Shown here one piece after another: positions 1 through 11,692 of a stretch of 64,000 bases of DNA; within the stretch, counting starts at the first letter, position 1; every line of letters begins with the position of its first letter. The notes under the pieces were generated by a model. It was given only the letters and a program-made list of their open reading frames with translations, had not been told where the DNA came from and did no database searches. This stretch comes from Chanos chanos. Taxonomy: Eukaryota; Chordata; Actinopteri; Gonorynchiformes; Chanidae. The stretch spans positions 15,258,001-15,322,000 of the forward strand of contig NC_044497.1 in NCBI RefSeq assembly GCF_902362185.1. Direction: 5' to 3'. Made by a program: the position numbers and the translations under genes.

Positions 1-789
1 CATAAACCTGCTGAAGAGCTATGATGATCTATCTCATGAATTAAATGACATTTTCCGTTTCTAAAGCAACTTCGTTACTGCTGAGCATAATTTTTTTTCA
101 ACAGCTGCAGGCGTAATAGAACACAGCTGTCTTTGCAGCAGAGATGCGTAAGAAGGGAATAGGTCCTATCAAGTAGTAAATGACTGAACAGGTGACTTAG
201 CTTGTGGTGTCCGTGGTTCCACATTACATGTTTTTTTTGAGGTTGGCCTATGTGACGTAATTGTAGCTCTAAAATACGCGATAAAAACATATGAAATGGA
301 AGAGAGAAGGCTGCGGCTGTGGATGTGGCACACTCTCTACTTTCTGAGAGCACCTCGGCCAGGAGATGAACTGTTATATGAACTAACAATTGATTTATGA
401 GGCTGTAGCCTAAACTGCGATATATTTCCCTGTTGCCAAGATGCCAATCAGTGGGATCTGTCTGTAGAGAAAATGAATAGGTCTAAGTCAGAGTAATGAA
501 GTATAAAATAAAATAAAATATATAAAGTGCAGTAAATTATTATCTTTATTTATTCATTTTATTTTTGTTTGCTGCTAGGCTACTGATTAAATATCGCTGA
601 TTGATAAGCTATCTGTAGTGTTAATTGCCGAGGTTCCAATTTTAGGGGAATATTTAGTGCTTGCCGATATCGTAGCTAGAGTTCAAGAAATAGGCCTAAA
701 ACCGTGTGCTGTTTCTTTCAACACGTTTTCGTATAGGCTTCGTTGACCGCATTACTTTTAGCCCTTACAGGGGTTCTCAGTTTTTCATA
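1..789. other. AT-rich stretch with no recognised gene
   Basis: I see no coding region I can support. The longest open frame (75-389, minus) matches no family I recognise and has no splice context. There is a short AAAAT-type simple repeat near 505-525. The stretch lies left of the duplicated block that begins near 790. Confidence 0.5.
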
Positions 790-1732
790 TTTCTGCATAA
801 TTATCGATTTATCCTTGTAAACTGAGTACACGGTCGCTGGTGAGGCAATAAATCGTGTTTGCCATGCTTTATTTACGTGCCAGACTCGCGGAATGGAGAA
901 AGCCTAAACTGACTGATCTAGGAGTGACATCGGTTGAAGCCGAATAAGAACGTGTAGTTTATTGAAGCCTGCTAACCCCTAGAAATTCTCACTGAATTAA
1001 GCCTACTTTGTCACATACGGTGCCAGGTAAGTATAGCCACATCTTATTGTTTGCATCTGTTAATAAGGGCAAAGACCAGGTAGCCGATACAGCTGGGCCC
1101 TATTTTGACTCAAGCGCCCAAATCGGTCGCAACATTATCTATGATGCCTATATTTCTCTAAATTAATTGGACACTGAAATATTTATTGTCCTTAAAGAGT
1201 ACATTTCAGCAAACGTTCTAGTACAGACAAGTTGTCTGAATTTTCAACAGTCTTATAGTGGGCTTCCTACTGTAATTAATACGTAGGCCTGGGCGCATTT
1301 TTTTTTTGTATAGAAAAATGGATTGTAAAATTTTAAAGCAATTTCCCTTTTTCTGAATGATAAATGTTTTCTTTAGTACAGTACTGCGCTGCAATTAGCC
1401 TTTTCCCTGCTGTTTAATGGATTTCATCATTTATGGCAAAAGTACAAAATATTCTATTTAAATACAATCGTTCTATTTTCCCATTGGTAAATGTATTTAA
1501 CATGGAAATCAAAGTACTGCTACACATTGAACTCCGCAATCTTTAATCTGCACATGACCTTGGTCAGAATTAGGCTTTATTTGAATAACCAATCTTAACG
1601 TAGGCTACCTTTTAAGGTTAATTGCTACCAGGAACATTTCCATCGTGACAGACTGGAAGCTGTAGTTTCACTTTCCACATATATCAACACCAAAAAGAAT
1701 CCAGTACAATAACTTGTAATAATACAGTAGCA

Positions 1733-1936
1733 GGAGCTCGGGTCGCGCAGCGGAAAAAAACGCCACCGCTGTGTGGAGACTTCTTTGGGCTCGTATCCTG
1801 GTAGCGGTGCGTCCGGATTCACTGGGCGTCCACAAGAGTACCTACAGTTGTCACTTGGCAATGTTTGGAAAACCTGCCGGACACTGTCTCCCAGTTGATG
1901 GCGTAACGACTCCCACAAGTTGGCCAGGAGCGTAAC
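1733..1936 (+). repeat. tRNA-derived SINE-like element (old, diverged)
   Basis: The segment has a box-A-like stretch (TCGCGCAGCGGA, about 1743) and, about 50 nt later, a box-B-like stretch (GGCTCGTATCC, about 1788). A conserved body follows, ending near 1936. The same unit is in the paralogous block at 43742-43922. A tRNA-like head with a fixed tail is typical of fish SINEs. I do not recall the family name with certainty. Because it is present in both paralogous blocks, it predates the duplication. Confidence 0.45.
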
Positions 1937-2659
1937 ATTAGTCGTTGAGGGATCTGGAGAGAGAATACGGTGAACTTCCTCGCGCGCCAGGGCTTTCCGG
2001 AAAAATTTGATAATTTACCAAATAGCTGTGACTGAGGATTTCAATACTTTTAAATATATATTTGAAACATATTTGACGTTTGTCATATGTGTTTTAATAT
2101 GTTTGTTGTACGTCGAAGGCATTTTGTTTTATTTTATTTAGATTGGATTCGATTTGATTAGTTTAGCCCAATCTAATTTAATCTATTTATTTATAATTTT
2201 AGGTTGGCAATATTGCTGACATACTTTTGACCATTTTTGGTTGTATTTATTTATTTACGGAGCAGACAACCCTCATCATTCACAATGTTTTATGGAGGTT
2301 TCAGCAGCGCTGAAAACGGCTGATACCGTATTGCATTTTCACTGAGAGGAGCCTATTTTCAAACTGAAACAATGTATGACAAATCCATTCTTGTTCAGTT
2401 TTGATAATACTGATAACAAAACCTGAGCTTTTATCTTCACACAAATTACACGTACAACAGCTGCTATAAAATACGGCTATGTTACAGTGAGATTATGCTA
2501 TATAACACCACACAATGTGGATGCAAACAACAGAAAAAACGTGAACGTTTAAACTCCTTTTGGATGGAAGAACACCCAGAATCTGCATATGACTCAAGTT
2601 GATGTCCGACGCAATGAAACTTCCAATGCAATATGACGATTAGTGTATAATCCATGTAC

Positions 2660-2710
2660 CTGAAAAATAAATTTCACTAATTTGTTTTCATTGTTCTGAA
2701 AACTATCCAT
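2660..2710 (-). pseudogene. NXPE-like first-exon relic (copy A)
   Basis: On the minus strand an ATG at 2710 opens a 17-codon exon (MDSFQNNENKLVKFIFQ) that ends at a good GTACAT donor. It matches the first coding exon of the NXPE-like gene at 11370-17075, sharing the FQNN core and a GTAC donor. It ends in phase 0, whereas the intact family members end in phase 1. The acceptor-like site near 2369 is followed by sequence that does not encode the family's membrane-anchor exon. The rest of a gene could lie left of the window, but nothing supports it here. I treat it as a relic, or at best an alternative first exon. Confidence 0.5.
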
Positions 2711-3720
2711 GTCTTGTGGTTGGCCTAGACAAGTGCTAGGCTACTCATACCTAGTGCCTTTTTAACTGTTGGTTAGAACGGAAAAGGAGGGTTTCGTTTA
2801 AGATGGAAATTTAACGATTTGTAGAGGGAAGAACTGATTTATTCTGAGCTTAGAAGCAGATTTATCTTGCAGGCCTATTTCGGGGTCCCTAGTAGTCCGC
2901 CGGGGCTAGTAAACGAAATATTCCTGTTCCTATTCCTATGTATAAATCCATGAAGACAAAATAACACAGCCCATGTTCTTTTGATATGCTATGACTGGTT
3001 AATCCGCGAATCCCTTTTGTAGTAGACCTATAGTGCACTGTATCATTTCTTCTGACGTTAGAACTTATTGTATTGCTGTGACAATGTCCTCTCTTCGCGT
3101 ATAGGTCTACGCCCTAAATGACCTTTACACTAAGACTTGCCCTTAATGAGTGCATGTACCATATACTCATCCGCCGTCAAATAAAAACGACCTTCATCCT
3201 CCTCTAGTTTCTAGTTTCATCTTGCAAATAGTCACATGTTGTCATCATTAAAAAAGTGTCGATAGTTAACCACACCTCACATCGCCACGCTGTGAAATCC
3301 TACTGTTTCCTTTATATTTCTTTTTTTTTTTTGGCACAAAGTTGAACAATGGTTTATGAACATATTAAGACATGACGACATTTCTCGTCCTTCTCCTCAG
3401 AGACTTGTTCCAGCTTCCAGACAATCACATGTTAGCGATAGCTCTTGTAATTTATCTTGCCTATCACCGCTAGATAAGGAAGAGCACAAAGTTCAACTCT
3501 GTGAGGCATATCTCACAATTATGGTAATACTACATAGACACAGGAGGAACAGGTAGGCTACGTACACAGAAAAAGCACTGTGAACATTAACTAATAAAGA
3601 ATAAAGAGCAACAGAGTGTCAAAAAACATTAAAATGATGATAAACATTCACAACAAATCGATAATATCAACAATCCAATCGATGCCGCAAGAAAGGAGAC
3701 GCAACCCGTTGCAGACAGCA
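2711..3720. other. Duplicated NXPE 5' flank, non-coding
   Basis: No gene is visible. Parts near 3075-3200 and 3480-3715 are similar to 17740-18150, upstream of the NXPE-like gene at 11370-17075. Part is also similar to 45100-45240. This is consistent with duplicated upstream (promoter-side) sequence. I can point to no specific regulatory site. Confidence 0.5.
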
Positions 3721-4708
3721 GGGGACTTAACTACGAAGCACGATTTTGTGGGTTAGAGAGGTAACTTCAGGATTAATCCTGAGTTTTCAGTGGCACGACA
3801 GTGATTTACTTTTTACCGGGATACATGCCATGTTACCTTATGCTGCAGACCTAAACAGCTCCGGAGCAGGTTGCGTTCGACACAACGGATCAAAACGTTC
3901 TTGGAAGATCACGTGGACCTCGGTGTGTGGATTACATGATTAACCTTAGTATTATAACGGCCAAATTTCATATCCATTCATGTAAATTTACAGGTAAGAA
4001 ACTTTATTGCGTTTAGCAAAGAGTTCAAACAATACATCTATTCAATTCAGCACTCTCCAAAACAAAAAGCAATTAAAACTGTAACAGCTTGTACTCTATT
4101 GAAAAATTTTATATAGATTCTTATAACCCCCAGCCTAAACTATACTGTTAAAATGTATATTTTTTTCTTCTTTCTTCTTTTTATACTATGTGTTCCCTTT
4201 TGTACTTGTGTTATTCAAAAATAATAAAATACCTTAAAGAAAAACAAAACAAATAAACAACAAAAACAAAAACCCTTGGTGTGCAGATGGTGAGAGGGTT
4301 TCAGGATGGCTAGAGTTTTCACAGATAGACAAAACCCTTTGGCTTTCCCAGACAAGCATCTAAATGAAAGATATCGATTCTCTGCAGAGGGAATTGCTTA
4401 TTTTTGTTGGCTCCTTGAGCCGTATGTTGCCAGAGTGACACGTCGAAGTCGCGAGCTAACAGTTCTGCAGACTGTATGCATTGCCTTGCGTCTTTTTGCA
4501 ACAGGCACTTTTATGTATGCTGTGGGTGGTGCAGAGAGCACAAGCAAGAACACGGTCATCCGTACAATTCGCAAGGTGGCTGTTGGTCTGACATAGCTAC
4601 GTGATGCATTTGTTGTGTTCCCAGGCCACTTGCAGTTGCTAGGGTTGTCAAGCCAGCTAACGAAAAGATATCCTGGTTATATTGAATGTGCTTCGTTGTA
4701 TAGGCCCC
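3721..4708 (+). mobile_element. PIF/Harbinger DNA transposon, internally deleted
   Basis: The left end reads GGGGACTTAACTACGAAGCA. The right end, reverse complemented, begins GGGGCCTATACAACGAAGCA, so the terminal inverted repeats match. The internal arms also match those of the element at 10488-11272, which lies in the opposite orientation. It encloses the N-terminal part of a Harbinger transposase (4306-4596). At 988 bp it is far shorter than an autonomous Harbinger of about 3 kb or more, so most of the transposase and the Myb-like partner gene are gone. Confidence 0.8.
4306..4596 (+). pseudogene. Harbinger (HARBI1-like) transposase, N-terminal fragment
   Basis: The 96-residue frame has the N-terminal features of PIF/Harbinger transposases: an N-terminal RQNPLAFPDKHL..RYRFS segment, a LLEPYVARVTRRSRELT segment and a following LRLFATGTFMYAVGG helix-turn-helix-like segment. 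It then reads into a stop just after the HTH-like segment. The DDE catalytic half is absent. It lies inside a short inverted-repeat-bounded element, so it is a dead fragment and not a host HARBI1 gene. Confidence 0.85.
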
Positions 4709-4829
4709 AGGCCAGGTAAAACAAACAATACCATCAGTACAGAAAGTAGTAGCCAAGTTTGTAAATTTTCATAAATTAGATAGACATTAACTGTTTTAAA
4801 ACACAACTCACACAGCTCGCCGCCTTCCG

Positions 4830-6023
4830 AAGTCGTAGCCATGGTGTTTCAGTGCTCCCTCTACCATAGTTTTTTGAGTGTTTTTTGTGTGTTCAATTAC
4901 TTTTTTTTTTTCTACAACATGCGGTACAGCTACAATCAGAATACGCTGCAAAATATAAGGGACTTATTGCCAATTGTTTCTCCTCTGTCCTTTTTGAGTC
5001 CATCGGAGGTCATTTGTGTTTGCATACTCCCCACAGACAACTGGACAGGCCAAGCAAAAGGTCCGGCGCTACAGGGGTCGGCGAGCCAGTGCCCTATTCT
5101 CTCCGAGAGAATTCTCATCTGTTATCCTTGTGGGTGTTTACATCCCCCCGCAAGCCCCCGTTCGAGAAGCACAACACTTGCTGGCTGAGTAAATTTCCTC
5201 GGTGGAAAATTCCAGACTAAACTCAGTAGTTCTTGTCATGGGTGATTTCAACTCCTGTAGTCTCTCGCAAGAACTGTCGAGCTACAATCAGCTGGTGACG
5301 TGCACCATGTGCGAGGGTAATATACTGGATCACTTTTACTCCACCATAAAACGTGCATACCACTCCATCCGCGCACCGCTTGGTCACTCAGATCACTGCA
5401 TAATGCAGATGGTTCCTACATACGGACAGCAGTTGAAGAGGGCTAAACCAACCAGGATCACAGTAAGGAGATGGACTCCAGAAGCAATTGACATGCTTCA
5501 GGATTGCATGAAATCCACTGACTGGGAGTCTCTGAGAGGCCCTGGGTACAACAACTACTTACTTGCTGACACTGTATGTTCATACATCAACTTCTGTGAG
5601 CATGCCTGCCTCCCAACCAAAACCATCATTAGGTACAGTAACCAAAAGCCCTGGTTCTCCAAACAGCTTAGAGACTTCTAGCGTCAAAAAGAACAAGCAT
5701 ACAGGGAAGGTGATATGGACACATTCAGGCTGGCTAGACAGAACCTCAAGAAAGCCATCAAATCTGCCAAGGAGGAATACAAAGCCAGGCTGGAGCATGA
5801 TTCAAGCACCAGCGATTCTGCAGCAGTCTGGAACACACTCGGGACAATCACAAATTACGATAAGAAAAGCCTTGCAGTCACCCCATCCCCTGGACTTGCT
5901 GATGACCTCAACACCTGTTACACTAGGTTTGAGAGGTTGCCTTTCACACACACTGATGGCCCATAGTCCATGCTACCCCCATCACATCATGAGAACCAGC
6001 CTACACCCACCCCACCCCATCTC
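4830..6023 (+). mobile_element. L2/Rex/CR1-like LINE, 5' portion (endonuclease and linker)
   Basis: Plus-strand frames encode an apurinic endonuclease C-terminus with VLVMGDFNS near 5235-5260 and the GHSDH motif near 5380. These are followed by the linker typical of jockey-superfamily fish LINEs (RRWTPEAI..LQDC...DWE, then NQKPW). The frame is interrupted by a stop after about 5680 and continues to 5966. The element resumes at 9617, past an inserted L1. The reverse-transcriptase core is missing between the two portions. The family is inferred from protein pattern. The exact start is uncertain, because an N-terminal YNQNTLQNIR segment is visible near 4930. Confidence 0.75.
6010..6023. repeat. 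Target-site duplication, left copy
   Basis: CCCCACCCCATCTC occurs here and again at 9603-9616. The two copies flank the L1 insertion exactly and mark the break in the older LINE. Confidence 0.85.
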
Positions 6024-6139
6024 TCTCTTTTTTTTTAATTGTTGATACATACAGACATACATACACACACAAATGGGACACATAACATAGAACAAAACAT
6101 CACATTGATCCTGTCACAGAGCCATTATGTTCCAGTTGG

Positions 6140-6257
6140 AGAAGTAGGGGGAAAAGAAGAAGAAGGAGAAGAAGAAGAGGAGGAAGAAGAAGGAGAAGAA
6201 GAAGAATCTTCAGTCATCAGTAATAACAATAACAGCAACAACAACAACAACAACAAT

Positions 6258-6300
<43 letters not shown>

Positions 6301-6440
6301 GGTATAGGTAACATTGAGTAACCATAAGTGATAGCAGTGACAGTAATACTAGTAGGAAAAATCAGTAATAATAATAATAGTAGTAGTAATAATAGTAGTA
6401 GTAATAATAATAATCATAATAATAATAATGATAATATAGT
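6140..6440. repeat. Cluster of trinucleotide simple repeats
   Basis: Adjacent tracts of GAA/GAG (about 6153-6208), AAC (6232-6256), CAT (6260-6300) and AAT/AGT (6365-6440) lie in the 3' part of the inserted L1. They create a spurious frame of poly-Glu, poly-Asn and poly-His that is not a gene. Confidence 0.9.
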
Positions 6441-7067
6441 GATAGTAATGAAGCAGAGAGATAACATTTAGATAACATTTAAACGAAAAAGGGAAAAGAA
6501 GGAAGAAGGGGGAGAGAGAAAGTAAGAAAAAAAAGTAGGAAGGGAAGGCAGGGGGGTCAATTTGTTGGAAAGTTTAGAGCTACAAGGATGGGTTCTCAGG
6601 TATTACTGGATTCTTTGGTCTGTTTATTGTTTTTAGCTGTGATTCGGTCCATTGAGAGGTCGTCTGTTAACAGATTAAGCCATTGTGATATTGAAAGTCT
6701 GTGCCTGTATTTCCAGTTTAGGAGTATTGTTTTTTTGTATGATCTTGTGGTATTTGTGAATATGACTGATGGGTGTGAGATCTCCTAGAAGGCAAAAGGA
6801 CGGGGACAGTGGAATGCTGTGACCCAGAAATTTGGAGAGTTCAACTGTTATGGCTTGCCAGAAATTTTGGGTTGGTGTGCATTGCCAGAAAGAGTGATAA
6901 TAACAATCTGTTGTGTTGAGGGTGCATTGTGGACAGATATCTGTATTGGTGAAGCCCATGAGGTGCATTCTATGGTTGGTGATGTGTGTTCTGTGCATGA
7001 CCTTATACTGGATTAGCTGTAGTTGGGAGTTGTTTTTCATGGAGAAGATGTTGCTACATATTTGTTT

Positions 7068-8426
7068 TCAGAAACTGAGATCAGTCTTGATTTTTAAATC
7101 TTTTTCCCAGTTTGTAATTGGGATGGGTAGTGTTTCTTCTTTTAGTGATGATACGAGTTTGTATATTTTAGATAAAGGTTTCTCAGATTTTGAAATGGAT
7201 GCTATCTTTTCTATTAATGGTGGTGGTTTTAAATCATTGTTGGAGAGTTGTACTTTATTTTTTAGTACATTCTTAAATTTGAGGTACTGTAAAAAGTTTG
7301 GTTGGGTCATGCTATATTTCTGTGTTAGTTCATGGATGATTAAGAATTTATCATTTGCAAACAGGTGTTGTAAGCGGGTGATTCCTTTACTTTTTCTGGA
7401 ATTAAATGTGAAGGAGGTCTTATTGATTAAGAAATCCAGGTTGTTCCAAATTGGTGTGAGGTTACACGGTTTAAGTGGGTGATTTGTGATCTTATTGGTT
7501 TTGCACCAAGCTTCCAGAGTTGTTGAAATGGTGATGACCTTATAGCAGTTATGTTTTTTGCTTGATTGGGATAAGAATGGCAAGTCTTTAATAGAGAGTT
7601 CTTCACAAACTGACTGTTCAGTTTCAAGCCAAGGATCTTGCTGCATGTCTGAATAGGTCCATTTCATTATGTACTGTAACTGATGAGCTAAGAAGTAATT
7701 GAGAAAGTTTGGGGCATTTAAGTCACCAAGCTGCTTGCTTTCCTGGAGTGTTGAGAGTTTAATTCTAGTTTGTTTATTTTTCCTGTAAAATTTTGTGATT
7801 ATTGAGTTTAGAGTAGAAAACCAGTTGGATGTTGGGAAGACGGGAGTCATTGAAAAAAGATAGTTGATTCTTGGTAGGATTGACATTTTCACTGCAGCTA
7901 TGTGGCCAGCAAGTGAGAGCAGTAAGTTATTCCAATAGTTTAAACGCTTTTCGGTGGTTTTAAGAATTGGTAGGAAGTTCAATTCAAACAAGTCTGAAAG
8001 GTTGGAGGAAATATCAATGCCAAGATATCGAATGTTACTTGTAGGGATGTTAAATGAGAGACTGGGTGTCACAACATTCCACTGGTCCTGATTAACTGGG
8101 AGAATATTGGATTTTGACCAGTTGATTGAATATTCTGAGATGGCGGAAAATGTCCCAATCAGATTGAAAATGGCTGGGAGTGATGTAAGAGGATTTTGTA
8201 CATATAATAATAGGTCATCTGCATATAGACTGACCTTCTGGGTTGTGTTCAGAGTGGTGATACCTGTGATTTGGGTGTTTTGGCGGATGGCATCTGCTAA
8301 GGGTTCAATAAACAGGGCAAATAGTAGGGGTGAGAGTGGGCATCCTTGTCTTGTACCTCTGTGAAGTGTGAAACGTTGTGAAATTATACCATTCGTGATT
8401 ACTGATGCTGTGGGTGAGTTGTGCAA
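7068..8426 (-). pseudogene. L1 ORF2 reverse-transcriptase core
   Basis: This 452-residue open frame is the largest in the window. It holds the RT fingers/palm motif HRGTRQGCPLSPLLFALFIE and the catalytic YADD box (YADDLLLY), followed by a long connection and thumb region typical of Tx1/L1 ORF2. RT copies element RNA at the nicked target in target-primed reverse transcription. The frame lacks the endonuclease and the first RT motifs, which lie upstream in another frame, so the element is not autonomous. Confidence 0.9.
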
Positions 8427-9616
8427 AATATTAATCCATTGAGAAATGAATCCCCAAAACCAAATCTTTATTATTTGGCATTGAAAACAGTGCTTTTTTA
8501 AAATCGTCTGATGAAAGTGGTCGATCTAGATTTATTACTTGATTTTTATTTAGCCTCGGGAGTTTGATATTGTCAAGAAAAGTCTGAATTGCAGAGGGAT
8601 CACATGTACAGTTGGATTTGTAACGGTTATTATAAAAGGACTGAAAAGTTGCTGAGATATCATTTGGAGTGGACACCGTTTTCCCTTCAGAGTTTTTAAT
8701 GACTGGTATGATTGTTTTTTCTTGTTGTCTTTTTAGCTGATTTGCCAGATACTGTCCAGATTTGTTACTTTGTTCAAAATGGTTATGCCTGAGTCTCTGT
8801 ATAAGGAACTGGGTTTTCTTATTTATGATGGTATCAACTTTGTGTTTGGTTTCAATGAGTTCTTTACGAAAGTCATCTGATGGATTTTCGGCTATAAGCA
8901 GAGTAAACTCACCAATTCTCTGCTCAAGCTTTTTTTTTCCAAGTCTTGTTCTTTCTTTTTTCCATGAGTGGAGTATGAAATGATTTTTCCTCTTAATACT
9001 GCTTTAGCTGTTTCCCATAATAATGTAGATGAGGTTAATGGGGAGTCATTCAGTTCAATAAAGGATGTATCAGGTATGTGTTGAATCCTGAGTCTTGCAG
9101 TAATGATATGTTAAAGCGCCATCTAGTCTGTAGTTTTATGGAGATTTAGTTTATGAGATTGAAGCTAACTGGGGCATGGTCAGAAATAATAATTGGGTTA
9201 ATCTTTGCATTTTCTGTGTTAGATATAATAGAATTGCTTATTAAGAAGTAATCGATCGGGGAAAGTGAATTGTGGTGTGGAGAGTAATAAGTATATTCTC
9301 TGCTGGTGGGGCTATGTAGTCGCCAGTTGTCACTGAGACCAAAGTCATTTATGTATTGTTGCAGTGTTTCTGAAGATTTCATTGGTCTGGAGAATTTTGT
9401 AGTGTTTGAGCGGTGGAGGTTCAAGTCCATAATTCTACTGAAGTCACCTCCAAGAATGATGGTTGTGTCAGAGAAGTTCATAAGCTGAGCAAAAAAGTTG
9501 TGAAAAATGTGGGGTTGTCCTCATTGGGTGCATATATGTTTGCTACTGTTAATTTGATATTGCCAATGGAACCACTAATTATTAGGTAATGTCCCCCAGG
9601 ATCCCCACCCCATCTC

Positions 9617-10470
9617 AGGAATATTATCTGGAGCCATTAGCTGTGGAATGTCTGCCTCCCCCCTCCCCTCCATTCTCTCTCACCTTCACAGAGATGGACA
9701 TCTATAAGCTCTTCAACGGCTGAATACTGGGAAGCCCCAGGACCTGATGGTGCCTGTGAGTGTTCTGGCCCCCACTACCCATCAGCAACACAGCTGTAAA
9801 GGTGGTGGAGTCTGTTGTATTCCTGGGGACCACCATCACCAATGACCTGAAATGGGAGACACACTCATGGAAGGTCATCAAACGAGCCCACCAGGGAATG
9901 TTCCTCCTCAGACTGTTACGGAAGATGAACATCTCCTCAAAAATGTGTACCCAGTTCTACAGAGCTACCATCGAGAGTGTCCTCACCTCCCCCATCACTG
10001 TGTGGCACCCCACATCCTCTGCCCACACCAAACACAGACTGGAACGCATCGTGCGAACAGCCAGCTGGCTCACAGGTCAGGAACAGGTGCCTGTGAGTGT
10101 TCTGCACGATACCAGATCCAGGAAGCGGACTAGTAGGATAGTGGGGGACCCACCGCACCTGGCTCACTACCTCATCAGGAAACTTCCATCAGGCTGCAGG
10201 TTCTGCTCCATCAGGACTAGGACCACCAGACACCTGAACAGTTTCTTCCCCAAGGCCATCACTTTCCTCAACAACCCATCCTTATTTTCATTACTTGAGT
10301 ATATATTTTCTTTTTTACGGTTATTTTATTTAGGATGCTCTCTTTTTCTTACTCTCTGTTGCTTAATCCTGGTGATCTGTTGTCTTTTTCACTGTGCTGT
10401 ATCACCAAGTCAAATTCCTGTGTACATCGTACATTTGGCGAATAAAGCGATTCTGATTCTGATTCTGATA
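9617..10470 (+). mobile_element. L2/Rex/CR1-like LINE, 3' portion
   Basis: This is the continuation of the LINE at 4830-6023 after the L1 insertion. The plus frame 9760-10539 encodes the C-terminal RT/thumb region found in fish jockey-superfamily LINEs (FLGTTITNDLKWE, then KRAHQGMFLLRLLRK). It ends with the characteristic GATTCT tandem 3' tail near 10449-10468. Much of the RT is missing between 6023 and 9617, apart from the L1, so the element was already deleted internally. Confidence 0.8.
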
Positions 10471-10487
10471 AATTCTAAAGCAAACAA

Positions 10488-11272
10488 GGGGCCTGTACTA
10501 CGAAGCAAGTTCCACATACCCAGGGTATGTTTTCGTTAGCTGGCTTGACAAAGCCTAATAAGTGCAGTCTCGAATAAGTGATGTCACGAAGCGATGTCAT
10601 GAAGTCGTTGAATCAACCCAGGTTTTCTCAATCTAGTTTTGAGCGTGTTCACATAAAAGGGGTGGTGTTGGCACCAGATGACCAGTCGCAAACACGGAGA
10701 GATCTAGAGCCACGTATTTCACTCAAGATACAACACTACATGTCATACGGTCTGCATTATTTTTAGATTTATATTCATTATTTATTAGATTTACAGATTT
10801 TTTTTATAGTTTAATGCAAGGGGGAAATAAGGATCTATATAAAAAAATTTTAATGTATTACATGCTGTTACCATTTGCTTTTTGGAGAGTGCTGAATTGA
10901 ATATATGTATTATTTGAACTCTTTGCTAAATGCAGTAAAGCATGGTTTCATACCTGTAAATTTACATTAATGGATATGAAATTTGTCCATTGTAATGATA
11001 ATCATGTAATCTGTGCACCGAGGTCCATGTGATCTTCCAAGAATGAGGACGCCATTTTCCAAGAGAATTGATTGGTCAGAAGGCGGTGCTTTTATACGTT
11101 TTGATCTGTTGTCTTGAACATAACCTGCTCCAGAGCAGGTTAAGTGTGTAGCATAGGTTACCATGGCGATGTACCCAGGTAAAAAGTGAACCACTGTCGT
11201 GACACTGAAAACTCAGGATTAATCCTGAAGTTACCTAACTGACACACTAATCCTAATTCGTAGTCCAGGCCC
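10488..11272 (-). mobile_element. Short non-autonomous Harbinger-type element
   Basis: It has ends GGGGCCTGTACTACGAAGCA (left) and, reverse complemented from the right, GGGCCTGGACTACGAATTAG. The internal arms (GTTTTCGTTAGCTGGCTTGACAA and CAGGATTAATCCTGA) match those of the element at 3721-4708 in reverse orientation. No transposase frame remains. It lies about 100 bp downstream of the last exon of the NXPE-like gene at 11370-17075 and could contribute its 3' end. Confidence 0.75.
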
Positions 11273-11369
11273 TTGGTAACCAGATAACTTTTCAGTAGTT
11301 TTGCAGAGGGCATCCTATTTTATATGCAGGTTTCAGAAATATTGTTTAGAGTTTGCACCGACGGTATCT

Positions 11370-11659
11370 TCAAATGGGACAGACAAAGGAAAGAAATATG
11401 TCAATTTCATTAGCAATAATAACAGCTGGTGGATGTATATTCTCTCTGGCATAATGGCAGGAGGTCATCTGAAAAACATCCATGTAGATCACAGGTAGGT
11501 CTCTGAATGCTTCCCTCATAATTATATTCAGCTGGATGTAGTACCAGTCATTTGCATATATGTCCTGCCACAAAACAGAAACACAATTACTTTGATGTTT
11601 CTTAGAAATATTTGTCAGAAATAGAAATGCACTATTACATTTATGTGGGTTTTCCTATA

Positions 11660-11692
<33 letters not shown>

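Larger units (their letters stand above)
790..3250. repeat. Segmental duplication copy A (paralogous to 41590-45250)
   Basis: This block aligns by eye, in the same order and orientation, with 41590-45250. Shared landmarks include the ACACGGTCGCTG stretch (about 831 and 41629), AATTGGACACTGA (about 1165 and 43170), the SINE-like segment (1733 and 43742), the NXPE first-exon relic (2660 and 44636) and the AATGTCCTCTCTTCG stretch (about 3084 and 45103). Copy C is longer because it holds two insertions that are absent here, at 41855-42351 and 42385-42788. The right part also resembles the upstream flank of the NXPE copy at 11370-17075 (about 17740-18150). I infer that it is the 5' flank of an NXPE-like gene, carried along in tandem duplication. 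Confidence 0.8.
6024..9602 (-). mobile_element. Tx1/L1-type LINE, 5'-truncated, inserted into an older LINE
   Basis: The insertion is bounded by identical 14-bp direct repeats (6010-6023 and 9603-9616). Its 3' end is at the left, with a poly-A tail seen as poly-T near 6028-6036. Minus-strand frames run in order. First comes the endonuclease C-terminus (9146-9481, with GGDFSRIMD and SDHAPV). Then a coiled linker (about 8690-8990). Then the start of the reverse transcriptase (8431-8676, SMPNNKD). Then the RT core and C-terminus (7068-8426, with RQGCPLSPLLFALF and YADDLLLY), and the tail domain (6675-7040). A small deletion joins the SMPNNK segment to the later RT and shifts the frame. No ORF1 is present. 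Confidence 0.9.

Noticed and set aside
1625-1918. Minus-strand 97-residue open frame as a possible NXPE 5' exon
   Set aside because: It coincides with the SINE-like segment, is not kept as a protein in the paralogous copy, and has no family similarity.
6039-6311. Open frame rich in poly-Glu, poly-Asn and poly-His
   Set aside because: It is a translation of adjacent trinucleotide simple repeats in the 3' part of an L1. It has no conserved domain.
6913-7482. Plus-strand 189-residue open frame
   Set aside because: It is antisense to the L1 ORF2 frame and matches no protein pattern.
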